Positions 1 to 6,249 of a stretch of DNA of 11,420 nucleotides are shown here, one piece after another. Positions within the stretch are counted from its first letter, which is position 1. Each line of letters opens with the position of its first letter. The position numbers and the translations under genes are program-made. The notes beneath the pieces are model-generated. The model had not been told where the DNA came from. It saw nothing but the letters and a program-made list of their open reading frames with translations, and did not search any database. This DNA comes from CAZLBV01 sp964557845 (GTDB lineage Bacteria > Acidobacteriota > Aminicenantia > Aminicenantales > Aminicenantaceae), in NCBI GenBank assembly GCA_964557845.1, contig CAZLBV010000307.1, forward strand, positions 1 through 11,420, written 5' to 3'.

Positions 1-1
1 C

Positions 2-643
2 GCGTATAACTTCGATCTGGGATTCACCAAAATATTTGGTGACTTTATGCGCATCGATCTTACCGGTTATTATACCAACCTTCAAAACGCTATGGTCAGG
101 CGGGATTACACTCTCGGCGGCCTCGAATATATTTTTTATGACGGAGTATTAAGCCGTGTTCAGGCTATTCAAAATGCGGCTGTGGCAAATGTTTACGGCA
201 TTCAGGCCGGCTTGGAAGTGAAACTTCCCGGCGGATTCAGTTTTTCTTCAGATTATAACTATCAAAAAGGAGAAGAAGAGCTGGATGACGGCACGACCAG
301 CCCTTCAAGGCATGCCGTCCCCTGGTTCGGAATGACGAGGCTCGATTACGACAACGACAAGATCCTTCTTCAGCTTTATGCTGTGTACCAGGGCGAACGC
401 AGGCATGAAGATCTACCCGAAGAAGAAAAGGGGAAATATGAAATATATGCTTCCGATGCCAACGGCAACACTTACTCCCCTGCCTGGTACACCTTGAACT
501 TTAAGGCAATGTATCACATTACTGACTATTTAAACATCAGCGCTGGTATTGAAAACCTGACCGACCAGCGCTATCATCCTTATAGTTCAGGGATTTCCGG
601 CCCCTGCCGTAATTTTGTGCTTTCGTTCGGTGCAGATTTTTAG
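2..643 (+). CDS. TonB-dependent outer-membrane receptor, C-terminal part (5' end outside window)
   Basis: This is the C-terminal part of an outer-membrane beta-barrel receptor that imports large or scarce ligands using TonB/ExbBD energy. The frame is open from the first complete codon, so the Met at 47 is internal and not a start. About 213 residues are visible. They alternate polar and aromatic residues as amphipathic barrel strands do. The end contains the family's typical closing segment: an ISAGIENLTDQRY stretch (the 'N-L-T-D-x-x-Y' signature), then GPCRNFVLSFGADF with a terminal phenylalanine, the usual outer-membrane signal recognised by the Bam machinery. The family usually has Gly where Cys stands in GPCRNF. 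The ligand cannot be read from this part. The gene converges on the sugar kinase with only 5 bases between the stop codons. A carbohydrate ligand is possible from context but not shown. Confidence 0.88.
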   Translation, partial: AYNFDLGFTKIFGDFMRIDLTGYYTNLQNAMVRRDYTLGGLEYIFYDGVLSRVQAIQNAAVANVYGIQAGLEVKLPGGFSFSSDYNYQKGEEELDDGTTSPSRHAVPWFGMTRLDYDNDKILLQLYAVYQGERRHEDLPEEEKGKYEIYASDANGNTYSPAWYTLNFKAMYHITDYLNISAGIENLTDQRYHPYSSGISGPCRNFVLSFGADF

Positions 644-648
644 ATTCA

Positions 649-1878
649 TCAAACCGGCTGGATGAGCTTCATGCCGTCCACGCTCCGGCACACATGGACA
701 GCGTATTTATCCTTTAACCAAGGATAGCTCCGCGGAAAGGCGAGATCTACAGCTTGCCTGAGAGCCTCTGTACTCTTGGCATCAACCAGGGCTCCGGCCG
801 CACCCTTATCGCCCCCCCCTAACATCCTTTCACCGTAAACCCCGGGGACCGTACGTGCGATATCACACATGGTTTCCAGCTCCGGTCCGGATATTTTATA
901 CATATCCCTTAAATCCAAGCCATCCTCTCTGAATATTTCTCCTACGGTTGGAATATTACCCTGTTTCCAGGCATCAAGCATCCGGTAAAATCTCTTTTGC
1001 GCATGATAAATATAGTTCAAACGGTCGAACAGATCCGGATACTTTTCTTTATATTCCTCTTCAATCCAGCGAAAGGTTTCCTCATCCTTTATATCACCAA
1101 GCGTAGATACACCAAATTTTGGTTTTAAAATTGAAACGAACTCTTCACATTCTGCCTGCCTTATTTTATAGGTCGATTTTTCCAATCCGGGCCGGTCGGT
1201 CCCGGTATCGAGACTCACAAGACAAAAGTCGGATTCAGAACCAAAGGGAAGGTAACTGACAGTGCGATCCTTGGGATTAAAGTGGGTTCCCAGGTTCTTT
1301 TTCCCAAAGAGGATCATGATCTGGTCAAGCTGGCCGCAGGGTGAACCGATATAATCATTTTCCACGGCTTGAGCCATATCTACTATTTTGAATTTATCAT
1401 CAATTTCCAGACCATTGGCAGCCAGAAAAGTGACGATCAAATTCAGGGTGAGTGACGCCGACCTCGACATCCCCCCTCCGGGAATATTTCCGTATATGAT
1501 ACCATCAATCCCCTTTTCCAGCCGGTATCCTTCCCTCCTGAGAATATAATCCACGCCAAAGGGAAATCTGACCCAGGTTCCAGCAATTCCTTCGGATTTT
1601 GGGGGAGGCACATCTCCTAAGGTAAACTCAATGATTCCATCCTTAGGATAATTGGCACTGAAGAGGCGGACTCTTTTAGTGCCGGACCGCTTATAGGCCA
1701 TCCAGATGAACCTATCCGTGGAAACACCAAATAGTTCGGTCCCATTGTAATCCCCATGTTCCACTCCCAAACAAAAACGGGACGATGTCCTTCTTATTGA
1801 ACCTCCTTCAACCTTGATCCCAATTTGATGGGACAATTCGAGGATCTTTTCCCAAGCTCTTCTACTTTGTTCCTCCAA
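649..1878 (-). CDS. Galactokinase-like GHMP-family sugar kinase
   Basis: This predicted cytoplasmic ATP-dependent sugar 1-kinase has 409 residues, slightly longer than typical galactokinases. Galactokinase landmarks appear in order. The sugar-binding segment contains E40-H41-x-D43-Y44-N45-G46. The glycine/serine-rich ATP loop is PGGGMSRSAS (133-142). The CGQLDQ segment (181-186) carries the likely catalytic D185. The C-terminal GHMP motif 3 is ERMLGGGDKGAAGAL (350-364). The ATP loop is one residue shorter than the usual PxGxGLSSSAS and has Arg in place of a Ser, so this is a divergent branch. The substrate could be galactose, a uronic acid, arabinose or another hexose. The start is TTG: GGGAG lies 8 bases upstream and no ATG, GTG or TTG occurs in frame before the upstream stop. 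The gene diverges from a sodium/sugar symporter, which fits uptake followed by phosphorylation. The fold is clear; the substrate is inferred. Confidence 0.85.
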   Translation of the reverse strand: MEEQSRRAWEKILELSHQIGIKVEGGSIRRTSSRFCLGVEHGDYNGTELFGVSTDRFIWMAYKRSGTKRVRLFSANYPKDGIIEFTLGDVPPPKSEGIAGTWVRFPFGVDYILRREGYRLEKGIDGIIYGNIPGGGMSRSASLTLNLIVTFLAANGLEIDDKFKIVDMAQAVENDYIGSPCGQLDQIMILFGKKNLGTHFNPKDRTVSYLPFGSESDFCLVSLDTGTDRPGLEKSTYKIRQAECEEFVSILKPKFGVSTLGDIKDEETFRWIEEEYKEKYPDLFDRLNYIYHAQKRFYRMLDAWKQGNIPTVGEIFREDGLDLRDMYKISGPELETMCDIARTVPGVYGERMLGGGDKGAAGALVDAKSTEALRQAVDLAFPRSYPWLKDKYAVHVCRSVDGMKLIQPV

Positions 1879-1907
1879 TTCTTTCGCTCCCAGTTCTTTC
1901 TGACTTA

Positions 1908-1936
1908 AGTTTATCCAGATAGAGTGAACAGGTCAA
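1908..1936 (-). promoter_or_regulatory. Predicted sigma70-type promoter of the sugar kinase
   Basis: Read on the minus strand, TTGACC is followed after exactly 17 bases by TAAACT. The predicted transcript would start near 1901 and leave a leader of about 20-25 bases containing the GGGAG ribosome binding site before the TTG start. The -10 hexamer is the same as the one predicted for rnfC, also with a 17-base spacer. CTGGAT on this strand (1913-1918) overlaps the -10 region and matches the core of the repeated 20-bp element found upstream of the next two genes. This is a pattern match by eye only. Confidence 0.45.
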
Positions 1937-1979
1937 TTTAAATTCTCAAGCTTGCTCTATTTAATTTATTGATATACAG

Positions 1980-1999
1980 TATCTAACCTGGATTATTCA
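1980..1999 (+). promoter_or_regulatory. Operator-like 20-bp element, copy 1 (upstream of symporter)
   Basis: TATCTAACCTGGATTATTCA matches 18 of 20 positions with the element at 3675-3694, including a 12-base exact core CTGGATTATTCA. It lies 56 bases before the symporter start and overlaps the -35 of the best predicted promoter, a position typical of a regulator site. The binding protein is unknown and is not encoded in the window. Chance similarity in AT-rich DNA cannot be excluded. Confidence 0.4.
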
Positions 2000-2024
2000 T
2001 AAAAAATGCCGATGATATTATATT
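1996..2024 (+). promoter_or_regulatory. Possible promoter of the sodium/sugar symporter
   Basis: TTCATA is followed after 17 bases by TATATT, a moderate -35 match and a good -10 match. A transcript from here would carry the symporter's ribosome binding site (AGGGGA, 2044-2049). An alternative -35, TTGATA at 1969-1974, lacks a good -10 at the right spacing. This is a by-eye prediction. Confidence 0.3.
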
Positions 2025-2055
2025 GTCTAAGCAAATCGATTAAAGGGGAAAAAAG

Positions 2056-3600
2056 ATGAAATTAGAACTTCTCGATATTTCCGTATTGGTTATCTTCTTC
2101 GCCGTTGTTCTGAGTATTAGTATGTATAAAAGCAGGAAGGAAAAAACCGGAGAGGACTACTTTCTGGCAAGCCGAAAGCTCCTGTGGCCCTTTATCGGTC
2201 TTTCTTTGATCGCAGCCAACATCTCCAGCGAGCATTTCGTTGGGATGTCGGGCCAGAGTGCCGGAAATGTCGGCCTCGCTATAGCTAGTTATGAATGGAT
2301 GGCAGCGATCACACTCGTTTTTGTGGCTTTTTTCTTTCTCCCAAAATTCTTAAGAAGCGGCATCTACACCATCCCAGAATTTCTTGAATACCGCTATAAC
2401 ACCGCCGCCCGTTCCATCATGGCTCTTTATATTATGGTCATCTATGTTGGCGTAACCATTGCCTCGGTTCTGTATTCAGGCGGATTGGCACTTAAAGCCA
2501 TCTTCGATCTGGATCTTACTAAATCCATCTGGGCTATCGGAGCCATTGCTGCTGTTTACACTATTTGGGGAGGATTAAAAGCAGTCGCCTGGGCCGATCT
2601 CTTTCAGGGATCTGCCTTGATCATCGGCGGAGCCATTGTCATGGTGCTTGGATTCATCGCTGTAGGCGGTGTCCCGGCTTTTTTCAAGGCCAATGCAGAT
2701 AAGCTTCATATGGTGCTGCCGGGTGATCATCCTGTACTCCCATGGACCGCAATGGTGATCGGACTCTGGATACCCAATTTTTACTACTGGGGACTAAACC
2801 AATTCATAACCCAAAGATCTCTCGCCGCTAAGACATTAAAACACGGCCAGCTTGGGGTATTATTTGCCGCTTTTCTTAAACTTCTCATCCCTTTTATAAT
2901 CGTCCTACCCGGCATAATGGCCTACCAGCTTTATTCAGGCCAGATGACCGGACCGGGTGCAACCACTGACGCCGCCTACCCGCTTCTGATCAGAAATCTC
3001 ATCCCTGTAGGGATCAGAGGATTCATGTTTGCTGCCCTGGCAGGAGCGGTCATAAGCTCTCTGGCTTCTATGCTGAACTCAGCGTCCACAATTTTTACCA
3101 TGGATCTGTATAAGCGTCATTTAAAAAAGGACGCTAATCAGTTCGCCATCGTCACTATGGGCCGCAGCACAACCCTTTTATTTGTTATCATCGGCTGTTT
3201 AATCGCCCCTCAGCTAAATAATCCCAAATTCGGAGGAATTTTCACATATATTCAGGAATTCCAAGGATATATTTCTCCAGGAATTCTGGCGGCCTTTGTG
3301 TTTGGTCTAATTTTTAAGCTAGCCCCTGCCTCTGCCGGAGTAACCGCTCTTTTGGTCAATGTCCCTGTTTACGGCTTCCTGCACTGGCAGTTCTCAGAGA
3401 TCGCCTTTTTGAATAGAATGGCCATAACTTTTGTTCTTATCCTCCTGATAATGGGCATTATTACCTGGTTAAATCCAAGAAAGAAACCGATGGAACTGCC
3501 GGTCAGAGAAGATTTTGATATGCGGCCTGCTCCCTCCGTCAAATGGCTGGGGTTCATGGTAATTGTCATAACTGTAGCCCTTTATATCATTTTTTGGTGA
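2056..3600 (+). CDS. Sodium/sugar symporter of the SSS family (SGLT type)
   Basis: This inner-membrane protein of 514 residues is predicted to import a sugar with Na+. The length and about 14 hydrophobic segments fit the solute:sodium symporter family (SLC5-like). It is closest in pattern to the vSGLT/SGLT1 hexose group. Family landmarks are SSEHFVGMSGQ (58-67), ASYEWMAA (77-84), IWGGLKAVAWADLFQG (170-185), YWGLNQFITQR (244-254), AVISSLASMLNSASTIFTMDLYK (331-353) and YIQEFQGYISPG (398-409). S334 and S335 correspond to the Na2-site serines. H60, E80, N248, K275 and Q400 occupy positions that contact galactose or glucose in vSGLT/SGLT1, with His at 60 as in SGLT1. This supports a hexose substrate. 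AGGGGA lies 6 bases before the ATG. The neighbouring galactokinase-like gene fits uptake plus phosphorylation. The exact sugar is not proven. Confidence 0.92.
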   Translation: MKLELLDISVLVIFFAVVLSISMYKSRKEKTGEDYFLASRKLLWPFIGLSLIAANISSEHFVGMSGQSAGNVGLAIASYEWMAAITLVFVAFFFLPKFLRSGIYTIPEFLEYRYNTAARSIMALYIMVIYVGVTIASVLYSGGLALKAIFDLDLTKSIWAIGAIAAVYTIWGGLKAVAWADLFQGSALIIGGAIVMVLGFIAVGGVPAFFKANADKLHMVLPGDHPVLPWTAMVIGLWIPNFYYWGLNQFITQRSLAAKTLKHGQLGVLFAAFLKLLIPFIIVLPGIMAYQLYSGQMTGPGATTDAAYPLLIRNLIPVGIRGFMFAALAGAVISSLASMLNSASTIFTMDLYKRHLKKDANQFAIVTMGRSTTLLFVIIGCLIAPQLNNPKFGGIFTYIQEFQGYISPGILAAFVFGLIFKLAPASAGVTALLVNVPVYGFLHWQFSEIAFLNRMAITFVLILLIMGIITWLNPRKKPMELPVREDFDMRPAPSVKWLGFMVIVITVALYIIFW

Positions 3601-3674
3601 GTGAAAAATTAGATTTAAACTTTCTGTTTTTATCAAGTAAAATAAAATGACTTAAGGTGTCTTTATGATTTTTA

Positions 3675-3694
3675 TATCTTAACTGGATTATTCA
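3675..3694 (+). promoter_or_regulatory. Operator-like 20-bp element, copy 2 (upstream of aminotransferase-like gene)
   Basis: TATCTTAACTGGATTATTCA is the second copy of the element at 1980-1999, with 18 of 20 bases identical. It lies about 40 bases before the aminotransferase-like gene and overlaps the left arm of the inverted repeat at 3679-3717. Two near-identical copies in consecutive upstream regions suggest a shared regulator, which is inferred. Confidence 0.4.
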
Positions 3695-3717
3695 CTAGCC
3701 GAGCTTGATCCAGTTAA
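3679..3717. repeat. Perfect 10-bp inverted repeat before the aminotransferase-like gene
   Basis: The arms are TTAACTGGAT (3679-3688) and ATCCAGTTAA (3708-3717), with 19 bases between them and no mismatch. The right arm ends one base before the ribosome binding site region (AAAGGAG, 3719-3725). It could be a dimeric operator with half-sites about 29 bases apart, or an RNA hairpin affecting translation. No T-run follows, so an intrinsic terminator is unlikely. Confidence 0.5.
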
Positions 3718-3735
3718 TAAAGGAGAGTGATTAAT

Positions 3736-4824
3736 ATGGCAGGTTTTGAAGGAGTAAAATGGGCCGGTCGTCAGATGCTTTTTCTACTGAAATCAAAAGC
3801 TTTTGAGATTCAAGCGGCCGATGCTAAAGTCTATGCGGTTTCCCGGTCGATCCATTACGGGCTCTTTCTTGCTTTTGAAGGAATTCGCTTTTTCTGCAAA
3901 AAAAATGAAAAAAATAAGCTCGAAGTTATTTTTTTAAATTTAAACAAAAATCTCGAGCGATTAAGACGGGGGATATCCTTCAATCTCAGTTCCAGCCAAC
4001 AGGACCTGGTTCCTTCGGTGGATGAAATATCATCTTTGTTCATTCGTTATTTCAAAGAGCCGCATATGCTGGAATTTCTCGCAGAAATGGCGTCTCTTAA
4101 CGCCCAAGGGTATCTCCGTCCTTTTACTTTTGATGAGGACCAGTCCATCGGAGTTACTTTTCCGGGGAATCCGTCGATTCGGGCGGTAACCTGCCGGTAT
4201 GACCGTTATCTCGGTGAGCCCTTCTCCGGTGTAGTCATCCCCAATATGGTGAGGGCCGTTGGGATCAATGGTACCGGCTGTCTTAAACTGGCGATAAATT
4301 ATCTAATGAGTGTCAAGGCAGTGGATGCGGCTAAAAATATCATGCCGGAAGCCAGTTCTGCCCTGTTTCTGGATGACCGCCCCTATGCTCCTCTGGAATC
4401 CAGAATGATCACAGAATGGGATTCCTCTTGCTGCTTGTTTGCATTTAAAGACGGAACCGTAGTTAAAATTCCGGAAAGCAACCTGATCCTTCCATCGATC
4501 ACAATCACCGGGATGTGCATGATACTTAATCAGATGGGTTACAAGATTGAAGAAAGGGATATATCTTATGGAGAATTGATCGAAAGAACTAAAAAACAGG
4601 ATATCGTGGCTATCTGCAGTGTGGGAACAGCCGGGATTTTGAATCGGGCGCATAAACTGCTGCTTGTCGATGACGTAGGCACAACCATTGCTGTTCATAC
4701 AGCTGACGAATCCCATGAGCTCTACCACAAATTGGGAGAAGCCCGCACCTATTACTGGGATATGTATCAGGAAAAAGTGCCGGTACCCGAAGGCCTTACC
4801 CTGAACAAATTTGAACTGTATTAG
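3736..4824 (+). CDS. Divergent branched-chain aminotransferase-fold protein (PLP fold type IV)
   Basis: This predicted cytoplasmic PLP enzyme has 362 residues. A GTG at 3727 would lengthen it by three residues but falls right against the Shine-Dalgarno AAAGGAG (3719-3725), so ATG 3736 is preferred. It aligns by eye along its length with eukaryotic-type branched-chain aminotransferases: SIHYGLFLAFEGIRFF (38-53), YLRP (126-129), then NGTGCLKLAINY (178-189) with the expected Schiff-base lysine K184 and Y189. MITE follows with E227, placed to contact the pyridine nitrogen; then ILPSIT (251-256) and the GTA phosphate-binding turn (297-299). It departs from the family: GGNY is AINY, LPG-x-TR is LPSITI, and the K184-E227 span is about 8 residues longer than in human BCAT. 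Catalytic residues are kept, so it is probably active, but the substrate may not be a branched-chain amino acid. It may be co-transcribed or co-regulated with the upstream symporter. Confidence 0.82.
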   Translation: MAGFEGVKWAGRQMLFLLKSKAFEIQAADAKVYAVSRSIHYGLFLAFEGIRFFCKKNEKNKLEVIFLNLNKNLERLRRGISFNLSSSQQDLVPSVDEISSLFIRYFKEPHMLEFLAEMASLNAQGYLRPFTFDEDQSIGVTFPGNPSIRAVTCRYDRYLGEPFSGVVIPNMVRAVGINGTGCLKLAINYLMSVKAVDAAKNIMPEASSALFLDDRPYAPLESRMITEWDSSCCLFAFKDGTVVKIPESNLILPSITITGMCMILNQMGYKIEERDISYGELIERTKKQDIVAICSVGTAGILNRAHKLLLVDDVGTTIAVHTADESHELYHKLGEARTYYWDMYQEKVPVPEGLTLNKFELY

Positions 4825-4829
4825 TCAAT

Positions 4830-4930
4830 GGGTGGATAAGTAGATAGGAACATGAGTGAATGGGATTATGAGTAGATGTGAGGATGGATAAATGGGTAGA
4901 ATGATGATTTCTTCTGACTTCTGACTTCTA
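4830..4930. repeat. Low-complexity intergenic tract with a 7-bp tandem repeat
   Basis: From about 4830 to 4907 the plus strand is a degenerate purine-rich run of GATGG, GGATAA and GAGTAGAT-like units. It is followed by CTTCTGA CTTCTGA CTTCTA (4911-4930), two exact copies and one partial copy of a 7-base unit. No reading frame, hairpin or known element was recognised here. Together with the SEC-C remnant at 4944-5030 this accounts for the gap between the aminotransferase-like gene and the sulfatase-maturating enzyme. Confidence 0.5.
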
Positions 4931-4943
4931 TTTTCGAACTAAT

Positions 4944-5030
4944 TCAGACATATTTCCCACAACACATCTTAAATTTAAGCCCACTCCCGCACGGACAAGA
5001 GTCGCTCCGACCCAGCCTATTTGATACGCC
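4944..5030 (-). pseudogene. In-frame SEC-C zinc-binding tail beyond the stop of the sulfatase-maturating enzyme
   Basis: Reading on past the anSME stop (TGA, 5031-5033) in the same frame gives 28 sense codons before a second TGA (4944-4946). They contain GRSDSCPCGSGLKFKMCCG, a complete SEC-C motif: a short zinc-binding module with CxC and CC pairs, known from the SecA C-terminus and appended to many other proteins. There is no ATG or GTG before the motif within this stretch and too little room for a separate gene. The tail is therefore probably a former, or conditionally read-through, C-terminus of anSME cut off by one nonsense codon. A sequencing or assembly error is an alternative. The motif itself is clear; its present expression is unknown. 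Confidence 0.75.
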
Positions 5031-6215
5031 TCACTTAGCCTTTCTTTGTGATTTCCTCAGGAAGGCTTCCTCCTGGGCTCGTGCCGCTTTCCACTCATTG
5101 GCTATTTGGCAGAGGATTTCATGGGCATGCTGAAAGAACATTTTATATGAGATGCAAAAATAATTGTGTCCAAAGTTTTTGGGATCTCGTGTTCGGTCTT
5201 TGAGGCAGCCTCCCCGGCAGTACGTAAGCCACCGGCATTTGCGGCACTCCTCCGGAAGATGGGCTTTGCTCTTTCCAAACTGCCTCTGGGATGCGGAGTT
5301 GAGAAAGTTAACCAGCCTTCCGTTTTTTATATTTCCCAGCTTATGTTCCGGGTCCACAAAAAAATCACAGGAATAAACATCACCATTGTGTTCTATAACC
5401 ACATAGACCCCACAGTATTTCAACAAGGTGCATTCCGGAGGGGCTAATCCAACATAAGAGTAAAAGACCGAGTCGAAGTACCTGACCGAAGTAGTGGGAG
5501 TGCCGTTCTGGAAATCACTGATCCAGAGATCGAATATCCTGCATAAAAAATCACCGAACTTCTTCGGGGGGACAGAAAAAGGAGCGACTTTATTCTGATT
5601 TGTAGGGTCTGTTTCCACACAGGGAATAAACTGCATATAATTCAGACCTTTCTCTTTTAAAAATCCATAAATTTCCTCTGGGTAGTTTACAGAATAATCA
5701 TTAATAACAGAAAGAGCATTGACCGCAACTCCAGCAGTCAGCATGTCCTCTGCCTTCTCTGCTACCAGAGCCCAGGTTCCTTTTCCATTTATTGTCCGGC
5801 GGTATTTATCGTGAATATGCTCCGGCCCATCCAGAGATAAGCCCACCAAAAAATTGTATTCTTTAAGAAACTTGATCCAAGCATCATCGATCAGCAATCC
5901 ATTTGTTTGCAGTCCGTTCCCTACTACCTTTCCGGAGCCGTATTTCATTTGCAGGTCAACTGCTTTCTTGAAGAAGGCAAGCCCCATTAAAGTTGGTTCT
6001 CCGCCTTGCCATCCGATTGAAACATGTTCTCCGGATTGAGCCATAATCTGACGGATCATTTCTTCCAAAATATCCTCAGACATCCGGTGCTTCAAGGATT
6101 GGGGAAATAGGGAGGCTTTCTTTAAATAAAAACAATAGGCACAGGCCATATTGCAGTCCGGACCAGCGGGTTTTACCAGTACGGAAGTAAGGGGAATACG
6201 TTTTACTCGCTGCAT
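5031..6215 (-). CDS. Anaerobic sulfatase-maturating enzyme (radical SAM/SPASM)
   Basis: This cytoplasmic radical-SAM enzyme converts an active-site Cys or Ser of type I sulfatases to C-alpha-formylglycine under anaerobic conditions. The protein has 394 residues. CNMACAYC supplies C21, C25 and C28 for the S-adenosylmethionine-binding [4Fe-4S] cluster, followed by GGEPTL (71-76). The SPASM region has C262, C268, C283, C324, C327, C333, C337 and C354. Their spacing closely follows that of the structurally characterised Clostridium perfringens anSME. D284 in CDFF matches its proposed catalytic aspartate. The start ATG has no good Shine-Dalgarno sequence; it is 34 bases after the upstream GNAT gene, so the two are probably co-transcribed. 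No sulfatase lies in the window, so its clients are elsewhere. The C-terminus stops at ...SQRKAK, and an in-frame SEC-C motif follows the TGA. Confidence 0.92.
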   Translation of the reverse strand: MQRVKRIPLTSVLVKPAGPDCNMACAYCFYLKKASLFPQSLKHRMSEDILEEMIRQIMAQSGEHVSIGWQGGEPTLMGLAFFKKAVDLQMKYGSGKVVGNGLQTNGLLIDDAWIKFLKEYNFLVGLSLDGPEHIHDKYRRTINGKGTWALVAEKAEDMLTAGVAVNALSVINDYSVNYPEEIYGFLKEKGLNYMQFIPCVETDPTNQNKVAPFSVPPKKFGDFLCRIFDLWISDFQNGTPTTSVRYFDSVFYSYVGLAPPECTLLKYCGVYVVIEHNGDVYSCDFFVDPEHKLGNIKNGRLVNFLNSASQRQFGKSKAHLPEECRKCRWLTYCRGGCLKDRTRDPKNFGHNYFCISYKMFFQHAHEILCQIANEWKAARAQEEAFLRKSQRKAK

Positions 6216-6249
6216 TGTTGGTTAAAATAAACCGGGAAGTAAAGGAAGA

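Noticed and set aside
644..648. A bidirectional terminator between the convergent TonB receptor and kinase genes.
   Set aside because: Only five bases separate the stop codons and no stem followed by a T-run was seen around the junction.
3697..3720. A promoter TTCACT-N18-TAATAA directly before the aminotransferase-like gene.
   Set aside because: The transcript would start at about the GTG at 3727 and lose the strong ribosome binding site, so the arrangement is unlikely.
3679..3725. The inverted repeat as an intrinsic terminator for the symporter gene.
   Set aside because: The stem is AT-rich, the loop is 19 bases, and a ribosome binding site rather than a T-run follows.
3727..3735. GTG at 3727 as the start of the aminotransferase-like gene.
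   Set aside because: It directly follows the Shine-Dalgarno sequence AAAGGAG (3719-3725), leaving almost no spacing. ATG 3736 has normal spacing.
4303..4728. Minus-strand open frame inside the aminotransferase-like gene.
   Set aside because: It lies wholly within a well-supported gene on the other strand and its translation shows no recognisable family pattern. The same applies to antisense frames within rnfC (8328-8843), rnfE and the GNAT gene.
4999..5033. Selenocysteine insertion at the anSME TGA, suggested by a hairpin (GGGTCG-GAG-CGACTC on the minus strand) 17 bases downstream.
   Set aside because: The three-base loop does not resemble a bacterial SECIS loop, the position is a low-complexity basic tail where a selenocysteine would have no partner or catalytic role, and the hairpin bases are explained by the SEC-C codons.
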